A stretch of 5,104 nt of DNA, from positions 1-5,104 of the forward strand of contig CADBNJ010000217.1 in the NCBI GenBank assembly GCA_902795955.1, in the 5' to 3' direction. Position numbers and translations under genes: made by a program. Source of the stretch: Oscillospiraceae bacterium (GTDB lineage: Bacteria; Bacillota; Clostridia; Saccharofermentanales; Saccharofermentanaceae). The notes under the pieces were generated by a model, which was not told where the DNA came from, did no database searches, and saw only the letters and a list, made by a program, of their open reading frames with translations. Position 1 is the first letter of the stretch. Every line of letters begins with the position of its first letter. Shown here piece after piece: positions 1-5,104 of the stretch.

Positions 1-561
1 AGCCTTGAATTTGACGAGGACGAACAGCTCCTCCTCCGCGACTGCCAGCTCATATCACTTAAGCCTGTCCTCTTCTGCGCCAACATCGCAGAGGACGATA
101 TCAAGAATCCCGATATCCCTTATGTTCAGAAGGTCAGGGAGATCGCATCAGCCCAGGGTGCCGAAGTCGTTGTAATCTCCGCCAAGATCGAGGATGAATT
201 AGGACAGCTCGATCCCGAGGACAGAGAGATGTTCCTCGAGGACTTAGGTCTTGACTGCGCAGGTCTCGACAAGATGATCCAGGCATCGTATAAGCTGCTG
301 GGACTCATCTCCTACCTCACGGCAGGTCCCCAGGAAGTCCGCGCATGGACGATAAAGAACGGAACCAAGGCTCCCCAGGCCGCAGGCAAGATCCACTCCG
401 ACTTTGAGAGAGGATTCATCAGAGCCGAGGTGGTTGCTTTCGACGATCTCATGAAGTGCGGAACATATAACGCAGCCAAGGAGAAGGGTCTCGTAAGATC
501 CGAGGGCAAGGAATATGTAATGAAGGATGGCGACGTTGTCCTGTTCAGATTCAACGTATAA
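1..561 (+). CDS. ychF: Redox-responsive ATPase YchF/OLA1, C-terminal half (5' end outside window)
   Basis: The reading frame is open from the first base and gives 186 residues before a TAA stop, roughly the second half of a protein that is usually about 365 residues. YchF is an Obg-related P-loop NTPase of the cytosol that prefers ATP and associates with ribosomes; in several bacteria it affects stress responses. Visible here are the NxxE-type base-recognition motif (CANIAED, residues 27-32, N28 and E31), which replaces the NKxD of true GTPases, and a SAKIE segment at 60-64. The C-terminal TGS domain carries the family hallmarks YLTAGPQEVRAWT (105-117), AAGKIHSDFERGFIRAEV (127-144) and DGDVVLFRFNV (176-186). 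The Walker A motif lies outside the window. No terminator is seen after the stop, so read-through into the potassium operon is possible. The assignment is secure; the physiological role is taken from family knowledge. Confidence 0.96.
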   Translation, partial: SLEFDEDEQLLLRDCQLISLKPVLFCANIAEDDIKNPDIPYVQKVREIASAQGAEVVVISAKIEDELGQLDPEDREMFLEDLGLDCAGLDKMIQASYKLLGLISYLTAGPQEVRAWTIKNGTKAPQAAGKIHSDFERGFIRAEVVAFDDLMKCGTYNAAKEKGLVRSEGKEYVMKDGDVVLFRFNV

Positions 562-565
562 CCTG

Positions 566-594
566 CTGACATATTTGTAAATTATACTTATAAT
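566..594 (+). promoter_or_regulatory. Sigma-A-like promoter for ktrBA
   Basis: A -35 box CTGACA (566-571, five of six matches to TTGACA) is followed by exactly 17 bases and a perfect -10 box TATAAT (589-594). The spacer and flanks are AT-rich, unlike the surrounding coding DNA. By the usual geometry transcription would start at about G601 or A602, which coincides with the ktrB ATG at 602. The promoter lies entirely in the 40-base gap after ychF. It is a sequence prediction; no transcript data are available. Confidence 0.8.
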
Positions 595-601
595 ATATCC
601 G

Positions 602-2014
602 ATGAAGAGGTTGGGTGACTTTACAATTGACGGCAAACACGTATACAAGGAAGGCAGGCTGAGGATCTCACCTGCCAAGCTTATTCCCGTCAGTTTCCTC
701 CTCGCGATACTATTCGGAACATTCCTTCTGATGCTTCCCCCGGCGTCCGCAACAGGTGAGAGCCAGGGACTTGTCACATCCCTGTTCACGGCAACAACAT
801 CCACGTGCGTTACCGGGCTTGTTGTCGTAGATACGTTCTCGACGTGGAGCCTGTTCGGCAAGGCAGTGATACTTATACTCATCCAGCTCGGCGGTCTCGG
901 CATCATATCGTTCACATCAATGGTGATGATCGCACTGAGAAGGCGTTTCTCGATCGAAGACAGACAGCTCCTGGTTGACGCAATGAACTTTGATACAGGC
1001 AACGGTCTTCTGAGGTTTCTTATAAGGATCTTCAGGTGGACTTTCATCGTGGAAGGTGTCGGGGCATGCTGCTACCTTTTTGAATTCGTACCCAGGTTCG
1101 GGATCGCCAAAGGCACATGGGTATCTGTTTTTACGTCCATATCCGCTTTCTGTAATGCCGGTATGGACATAATAGGGCCGGACAGTCTCATCGGATATAA
1201 TTCAAATCCCGGCGTCCTGATAATCACGATGATCCTGATCGTACTGGGTGGTCTGGGATATGTAGTCTGGTTCGATGTGACCGATGTTACGAGATACGGA
1301 ATTAAGAACCGCTTCTCGATAAGAAGTATCTGCTCGAGGCTTTCCCCTCACAGCAAGCTTGTTCTCATTCTCACCTTCTCCCTCATCGTAGCAGGCGCAG
1401 CCATTGTGTTCCCGGCCGAATACAACAATCCCGAGACTATGGGCAATATGTCTTTGGGAGGCAAGATACTCAACAGCTTCTTCCAGTCGGTTACCTTCAG
1501 GACAGCGGGATTTGCAAGTGTTCCGCAGAGCGGATTGTCGCCGGTATCAGTGCTCCTGGGGTATGCAATGATGTTTATCGGAGGATCGCCTATCGGGACC
1601 GCAGGCGGCGTCAAGACAGTAACGATGTTCATCGTTTTCCTTAACGTAGTATCATTTGCAGGGCAGAGGAAAGAATCGGTTATATTCAACAGGAAGATAT
1701 CTGCAAACACGGTTAGGAAAGCCATGGCCATAGTATCTGTCAGCCTTACCGTCGTTGTATTGGTTACCATGCTGATACTTGCCACCAACGATACAAATAT
1801 AGTAGATGCTCTTTTTGAGACTTTCAGTGCAATAGCAACCGTCGGACTCAGCAGAGGACTGACACCCGAGCTCAACGTCATCGGCAAGGTCCTGATAATA
1901 ATCACGATGTATCTCGGACGTATCGGGCCTATATCACTGGCTATCTTCTTCACCAACGTGAAGCCCTCACACAAAAAAACGAATTATGCCCACGGCAAAT
2001 TTTATGTAGGATAG
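602..2014 (+). CDS. ktrB: Potassium uptake channel subunit, TrkH/KtrB family
   Basis: This 470-residue integral membrane protein is the K+-translocating subunit of a Ktr/Trk system and should form a dimer on a cytosolic ring of KtrA. It shows the four-fold M1-P-M2 repeat, with a filter glycine in each pore loop: TCVTGLV (G72), FCNAGMD (G187), TFRTAGF (G303) and IATVGLS (G415). The third repeat has the glycine-rich intramembrane gate loop FIGGSPIGTAGGVK (325-338), and the last helix has the conserved arginine in YLGRIGP (R440). The C terminus, YAHGKFYVG, resembles the end of Bacillus KtrB, and the length is close to KtrB (about 445). I favour ktrB over trkH because of this ending and the adjacent single-copy KtrA-type partner. 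ATG 602 is chosen because it gives about 20 residues before the first membrane helix. It has no Shine-Dalgarno site; the only nearby in-frame alternative is TTG 611, whose AGAGG lies directly against it. Confidence 0.94.
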   Translation: MKRLGDFTIDGKHVYKEGRLRISPAKLIPVSFLLAILFGTFLLMLPPASATGESQGLVTSLFTATTSTCVTGLVVVDTFSTWSLFGKAVILILIQLGGLGIISFTSMVMIALRRRFSIEDRQLLVDAMNFDTGNGLLRFLIRIFRWTFIVEGVGACCYLFEFVPRFGIAKGTWVSVFTSISAFCNAGMDIIGPDSLIGYNSNPGVLIITMILIVLGGLGYVVWFDVTDVTRYGIKNRFSIRSICSRLSPHSKLVLILTFSLIVAGAAIVFPAEYNNPETMGNMSLGGKILNSFFQSVTFRTAGFASVPQSGLSPVSVLLGYAMMFIGGSPIGTAGGVKTVTMFIVFLNVVSFAGQRKESVIFNRKISANTVRKAMAIVSVSLTVVVLVTMLILATNDTNIVDALFETFSAIATVGLSRGLTPELNVIGKVLIIITMYLGRIGPISLAIFFTNVKPSHKKTNYAHGKFYVG

Positions 2015-2017
2015 GAG
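2013..2017 (+). promoter_or_regulatory. Ribosome binding site of ktrA
   Basis: AGGAG lies 7 bases before the ktrA ATG at 2025 and overlaps the last two bases of the ktrB TAG stop. This fixes the ktrA start and suggests translational coupling to ktrB. It contrasts with ktrB, which has no such site. Confidence 0.85.
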
Positions 2018-2024
2018 ACTTATT

Positions 2025-2669
2025 ATGGGTTTATCGATCGGTATTCTGGGACTTGGAAAATACGGCAGGAGTCTTGCCGAGAACATGTATAAGCTCGGCG
2101 CTGATGTGCTCGTCGCAGACAGGGACAGAACAGTTATAGAAGAGTTCTCATCCAAGGTTAACTCCGCGGTATGCGCAGACCTTGCAAATGAAGCGGAACT
2201 CAATGATCTCGGACTCGGCAATCTCGACGTGGTCGTCGTGTCGATGGGATCCAACCTCGAAGCCTCCATTATGTCCGTCGCTATTGCCAAGGAGAAAGGC
2301 GTGGGGTACGTAATGGCCAAGACCTCATCTGAGAGAATGTCATCCATTCTCTCAAAGATAGGCGTAGACAAGCTCATCGATCCTGAAGAGGAGAGCGGCA
2401 TCCGCACTGCGAAGATCCTGGCATCAGGGCGCGTTATCGACTATATCGACATCGAAGGCAACCTGTGCATGGTTGAGATCAAGCCCAAAGAGAAATGGCT
2501 CGGTCACAGCCTCAAGGATCTTGAGATCCGCCGCACCGATCACATTAACATCATCGCAATGAAGCAGGGCAATGAAGACTGGGCTTTCCCCGATCCGAGA
2601 ATCGAGATCACTACCGAGACATCTCTTATGGCCGTGCTTGATAAGAAGGATCTTCGCAGGATACAGTAA
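2025..2669 (+). CDS. ktrA: Potassium uptake regulatory subunit, RCK-domain protein KtrA
   Basis: This 214-residue cytosolic protein is the gating subunit that forms an octameric ring under KtrB; ATP favours the open state and ADP the closed state in studied homologues. The N-terminal RCK/TrkA-N Rossmann fold runs from about residue 1 to 125. It has the nucleotide loop GLGKYG (9-14), an acidic residue at the end of the second strand (D32 in VADRD), VVVSMGSNLEAS (70-81) and IDPEEESG (118-125), where E121 aligns with the cation-binding glutamate of Bacillus KtrA. The TrkA-C domain covers about 135-214. There, I168, R169, N175, I176 and P191 appear to line up with positions I recall as c-di-AMP contacts in Staphylococcus KtrA, so c-di-AMP control is plausible but inferred. 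The gene starts 10 bases after ktrB with a good ribosome binding site, and its length is close to the 222 residues of Bacillus KtrA. Its TAA stop is one base from the stop of the opposing gene. Confidence 0.93.
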   Translation: MGLSIGILGLGKYGRSLAENMYKLGADVLVADRDRTVIEEFSSKVNSAVCADLANEAELNDLGLGNLDVVVVSMGSNLEASIMSVAIAKEKGVGYVMAKTSSERMSSILSKIGVDKLIDPEEESGIRTAKILASGRVIDYIDIEGNLCMVEIKPKEKWLGHSLKDLEIRRTDHINIIAMKQGNEDWAFPDPRIEITTETSLMAVLDKKDLRRIQ

Positions 2670-2670
2670 T

Positions 2671-3360
2671 CTAATCGACTGTCACTTCACCGTTGCCGTG
2701 AATATCGATCTTCTCACCGCCGTATGTGGGCGCAGGCTTTATTATGCACCATATAAGGTCTTTGCTCCTTGCAATACTCTCGCGCACATAATTCCACGGA
2801 GATACAGTATATGGGCCCTGGACTGCACTGACGCCGCGGCATTCTATGCCCATCGCCCTGCAGTTATATACTGACCTTGCGATGTGATAACTCTGTGTGA
2901 CCACGATTGCTTTGTTAACACCGAATATCTCTCTGGCGCGTATCATCGTCTCATATGTCGAGAAACCTGCATGGTCCATGAAGATATCCTCTGACGGGAC
3001 TCCGCGTTCGATGGCATACTTGCGCATGACACCGACTTCATTATAGTTCTCCCTGCCGTGATCGCCGCTCATGAGGAGCTTGGGTGCAAATCCGCGCTTA
3101 TACAGCTCGATTGCCGTGTCCAGCCTGTCACTAAGGAAAAGAGAAGGCGAGTCACCTCTTATTCCGCATCCGAGTACGATTATGCAGTCGCAGTCCTCTT
3201 CCGGATCCGTTATCTCATCGAGATCAAATATTATGCTGTCGGTCGACGCGGTGATTATCAGGTTTGCAGTTGCGAAATACAATGCGGCGACAGCTGCTGC
3301 CAGCAGAAATGCGGCAAGTATCCGCTTAATTATCTTTGTCTTCTTCGTCTTTGTCTTCAT
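2671..3360 (-). CDS. Membrane-anchored DUF218 protein, SanA/YdcF type
   Basis: The product has 229 residues from the chosen start. A lysine-rich N terminus (1-13) and one hydrophobic segment (about 14-34) form a signal anchor, placing the rest outside the membrane. The DUF218 domain (about 58-180) shows CIIVLGCGIRGD (59-70), LSDRLDTAIELYKRG (76-90), LLMSGDHG (95-102), YNEVGVMRKYAIERGVP (106-122), DHAGFSTYETMIRAR (129-143) and VVTQSYHIARS (153-163). This pattern, including the D-AGF-T and TQ-H-ERA-like signatures, is closest to E. coli SanA, a protein linked to envelope integrity and vancomycin resistance whose biochemical activity is unsettled. ATG 3360 is chosen over the in-frame ATG 3396 because AAGGGAG lies 9 bases upstream, whereas 3396 has no usable site. 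The gene overlaps the upstream membrane-protein gene by 35 bases and is last in the leftward run. An exact enzymatic function cannot be assigned. Confidence 0.88.
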   Translation of the reverse strand: MKTKTKKTKIIKRILAAFLLAAAVAALYFATANLIITASTDSIIFDLDEITDPEEDCDCIIVLGCGIRGDSPSLFLSDRLDTAIELYKRGFAPKLLMSGDHGRENYNEVGVMRKYAIERGVPSEDIFMDHAGFSTYETMIRAREIFGVNKAIVVTQSYHIARSVYNCRAMGIECRGVSAVQGPYTVSPWNYVRESIARSKDLIWCIIKPAPTYGGEKIDIHGNGEVTVD

Positions 3361-3682
3361 CAGACGCTTCTCCCTTGATCTTTCCGTCTTCCACATCCTG
3401 CATTATCGACTTGATGTTCTTTGTTATCCTCAGTATCGAGAATAAAGACACGAGGAACACCGACAGTATGGATACTTCGGCAATGATAATGAATACCAGC
3501 GGCAGTTCCTTTTTTATGAATGTCATGATCAGCAAAAATACCGTTCCCGACAGATACACCGCAGACGCAGCGATTATAAATTTGCGTGTTGCAGGGATCA
3601 TGAAGCCCGGTTTGCCGATAATAAAATACAGCATTACTGCAAGGGCTATAGCAGCCATGACACAAGCAATGATGATATTCAA
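3326..3682 (-). CDS. Small membrane protein of unknown function, three predicted transmembrane segments
   Basis: I do not recognise this 118-residue protein. It has three strongly hydrophobic stretches at about residues 2-22, 33-56 and 60-84, separated by short basic loops (around K24-P25, R33-K34 and K57-K58). A charged tail follows from about 86, ending in DEDKDEEDKDN. The start is a TTG at 3682 that overlaps the coaE stop as TTGA, a four-base overlap typical of translational coupling. AAGGGG at 3692-3697 lies 9 bases upstream of it. The first in-frame ATG, at residue 9, would cut the first membrane segment and has no ribosome binding site. The gene end overlaps the start of the DUF218 gene by 35 bases, so the two are probably made together and may act together at the envelope; that link is inference from context only. 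The open frame, good start geometry and clean membrane pattern support a real gene. Confidence 0.8.
   Translation of the reverse strand: MNIIIACVMAAIALAVMLYFIIGKPGFMIPATRKFIIAASAVYLSGTVFLLIMTFIKKELPLVFIIIAEVSILSVFLVSLFSILRITKNIKSIMQDVEDGKIKGEASDEDKDEEDKDN
3370..3376 (-). promoter_or_regulatory. Ribosome binding site of the DUF218 gene, internal to the upstream gene
   Basis: Read on the minus strand, AAGGGAG is followed by 9 bases and the ATG ending at 3358. It lies inside the coding region of the small membrane protein. It selects the start at 3360 over the longer start at 3396. Confidence 0.75.
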
Positions 3683-4284
3683 ATCCTTATACCCCTTCCG
3701 TTCAGTTCCTTCACGATGAGTTTGTCAACCGATGCATACGTCTCGTCCAGCGTCCCCGAATTATCTATGCTGTAGTCGCCCAGCTGTTCATACTCATCGT
3801 CAGTCATCTGCATTGCGATCCTTCTTTGGGCATCGTCCGCATCCATTCCCCGGTCCTTGAGTCTGGCAAGACGCACATCCAGGTCACATGTAACTACCCA
3901 TATCTGATTACACATATTAACGAATCTGTTCACAGGGATCGGCACGTCGAGCACAACGCATTTTGTTCCCTTTGTGCGGAGCTTGCCGACTTCCTCCTCC
4001 ATCTTGTCCAGGACGAATCTGTGAACGATCGAAGACAGCACATCGAGCTTGGTCTTGTCCTTGAATACGATTCCGGACACATATTTACGGTTCAATGCGC
4101 CGTTGTCCTTCACCGCTCTCCTGCCAAAGACCTCGGCTATAGCGGGAACAGCTATCCCTCCGACGTCTGTCACCTGTCTTGACAATTCATCGGCATCGAT
4201 GACCGTGAGTCCCTTATCTCCAAGATACGAACTTACAGTTGATTTACCTGAACCGATACCGCCTGTTACTCCCAATACAAACAT
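3679..4284 (-). CDS. coaE: Dephospho-CoA kinase
   Basis: This 201-residue cytosolic P-loop kinase carries out the last step of coenzyme A synthesis, phosphorylating the 3'-hydroxyl of the ribose of dephospho-CoA with ATP. Length matches the family (about 200). It has the Walker A motif GGIGSGKST (8-16), the substrate-site motif IDADELSRQ (29-37), the LDVP strand, the lid and R-rich segment RLARLKDRGMDADDAQRRIAMQM, and the C-terminal IDNSGTLDETYASVDKL. One departure is the segment after LDVP: most homologues read PLLFE or PLLVE, here it is PIPVN, so the usual glutamate is an asparagine. The ATG at 4284 is 13 bases from the polA stop, with a modest GAGG site (4296-4299, 11-base spacing) that overlaps that stop. 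polA-coaE neighbours are common in Firmicutes. The identification is secure. Confidence 0.95.
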   Translation of the reverse strand: MFVLGVTGGIGSGKSTVSSYLGDKGLTVIDADELSRQVTDVGGIAVPAIAEVFGRRAVKDNGALNRKYVSGIVFKDKTKLDVLSSIVHRFVLDKMEEEVGKLRTKGTKCVVLDVPIPVNRFVNMCNQIWVVTCDLDVRLARLKDRGMDADDAQRRIAMQMTDDEYEQLGDYSIDNSGTLDETYASVDKLIVKELNGRGIRI

Positions 4285-4297
4285 AATACTGATATCC

Positions 4298-5104
4298 TCA
4301 CTTCGCTGTCAGCCAGTTATCGCCGCTGCCGGGCTCTGCAATGAGCGGTATGTCAAGCGATACCGCAGACTCCATCTGCTGCTTAAGGAGTGACGCGACC
4401 TTGTCCCTGTCACTGATGTCACACTCAACGATCAATTCGTCGTGCACCTGCATAACGAGCCTGGCATCAGGGCACTCACTCCTAAGTGCTCTGTACACGC
4501 GGTTCATCGCGATCTTGATGATGTCTGCAGCGCTTCCCTGGATAGGCGTATTCATCGCTGCCCTCAGCCCGAAATTCCTCACATTCCTGTTCTGGCTCTT
4601 AAGCTCGTTAAGATACCTTCTCCTCTTGAAGATCGTCTCCACGTAGCCCAGCCTCTCACCTGCCTCCTTGAGGTCGTTAAGGAAGTTCATGATACCCGGG
4701 AACTGCTTCTCGTACTCCTTTATGAGGTCTGAAGCTTCCTTGTAGCTTATCTGAAGGTCATTCGACAGCCCGTACTCGGAAATGCCGTATATGATGCTGA
4801 AATTGACCGTCTTGGAGGCTGCTCTCATCCGTGGTGTTACTTCATCAACACTGCTTAATCCGTACACCTTGACAGCAGTCATCTTATGGACGTCTTTGTT
4901 CTCCCTGAAGGCTGCACACATGTCACTGTCTTTGGACAGTGCGGCAAGAAGGCGCAGTTCGATCTGCGAATAATCGGCATCTACCAGCACCCTTCCCTCA
5001 GGAGCCGTAAATGCTGCCCTGATCCTGGCTCCCTCATCGGATCTAACAGGTATGTTCTGAAGATTAGGCTCAGTAGATGAGAGCCTTCCGGTATTTGTCA
5101 TAGC
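4298..5104 (-). CDS. polA: DNA polymerase I, C-terminal polymerase domain (5' end outside window)
   Basis: The visible 268 residues are the palm and fingers of a family A DNA polymerase, which fills gaps during repair and Okazaki fragment maturation; whole proteins are about 880 residues. Counting from the methionine at 5101, TNTGRLSSTEPNLQNIPVR (2-20) matches the thumb-palm junction. Motif A is VDADYSQIELR (40-50, catalytic D43). The O-helix, motif B, is RAASKTVNFSIIYG with R93, K97, F101 and Y105. Motif C is VMQVHDELIVE (216-226, catalytic D221). A phenylalanine at the O-helix discriminator position is the E. coli type, which disfavours dideoxynucleotides. The end, EPGSGDNWLTAK, is typical of the family. 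The methionine at 5101 is not the true start: the frame stays open to the edge and homology continues. The 5' nuclease and 3'-5' exonuclease regions are outside the window, so whether proofreading is intact cannot be judged. Confidence 0.97.
   Translation of the reverse strand, partial: AMTNTGRLSSTEPNLQNIPVRSDEGARIRAAFTAPEGRVLVDADYSQIELRLLAALSKDSDMCAAFRENKDVHKMTAVKVYGLSSVDEVTPRMRAASKTVNFSIIYGISEYGLSNDLQISYKEASDLIKEYEKQFPGIMNFLNDLKEAGERLGYVETIFKRRRYLNELKSQNRNVRNFGLRAAMNTPIQGSAADIIKIAMNRVYRALRSECPDARLVMQVHDELIVECDISDRDKVASLLKQQMESAVSLDIPLIAEPGSGDNWLTAK

Noticed and set aside
562..601. Possible riboswitch or terminator between ychF and ktrB.
   Set aside because: The gap is only 40 bases, AT-rich, has no hairpin, and is accounted for by the promoter.
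244..1047. A 267-codon open frame on the minus strand across the end of ychF and the start of ktrB.
   Set aside because: It runs antisense to two well-supported genes, has no recognisable domain, and would span their promoter. It is explained by codon bias of the plus-strand genes.
1348..1974. A 208-codon minus-strand open frame inside ktrB.
   Set aside because: It is wholly antisense to a gene with intact pore motifs and shows no family resemblance.
1967..2407. A 146-codon minus-strand open frame across the ktrB-ktrA junction.
   Set aside because: It is antisense to the conserved Rossmann domain of ktrA and has low-complexity serine-rich content typical of shadow frames.
2687..2703. A small inverted repeat, TTCAC and GTGAA around a 7-base loop, just past the convergent stops.
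   Set aside because: The stem is only five pairs, is not GC-rich and has no following T-run, so it is not a credible terminator.
3361..3396. A longer start for the DUF218 protein at ATG 3396, adding 12 residues.
   Set aside because: There is no ribosome binding site at proper spacing, and the ATG at 3360 has a strong AAGGGAG site 9 bases upstream.

Overview
The window looks like chromosomal core DNA from a low-to-mid GC Gram-positive bacterium, most likely a member of the Clostridia. The inference rests on a KtrB/KtrA-type potassium uptake pair of Firmicutes character, a polA-coaE linkage common in Firmicutes, and purine-rich Shine-Dalgarno sites ahead of several genes. The genus cannot be named from the sequence alone. 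I see no mobile element, tRNA, rRNA, CRISPR array or phage gene.

The left half reads rightward. It opens with the C-terminal half of the ATPase YchF (1-561). After a 40-base gap holding a strong sigma-A-like promoter comes a two-gene potassium uptake operon: the membrane channel subunit ktrB (602-2014) and the cytosolic nucleotide-binding gating subunit ktrA (2025-2669). The promoter sits so close to the ktrB ATG that the predicted transcript begins at or one base before the start codon, which suggests a leaderless ktrB message. ktrA has a normal ribosome binding site overlapping the ktrB stop.

The right half reads leftward and is a tightly packed four-gene run: the C-terminal polymerase domain of DNA polymerase I (polA, entering from the right edge), dephospho-CoA kinase (coaE), an unrecognised small membrane protein, and a membrane-anchored DUF218 (SanA/YdcF-type) protein. 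Spacing falls from 13 bases (polA-coaE) to a 4-base TTGA overlap (coaE-membrane protein) and then a 35-base overlap (membrane protein-DUF218), so the last three genes are probably translationally coupled. The promoter of this run lies outside the window.

The two units converge with one base between the ktrA and DUF218-gene stop codons and no visible terminator there. No gene-free stretch exceeds 40 bases. I found no clearly new system. The points most worth a second look are the leaderless arrangement of ktrB, the dual-frame overlap that encodes an acidic tail in one frame and a basic start in the other, the unknown small membrane protein, and the unusual lid-side motif in CoaE.
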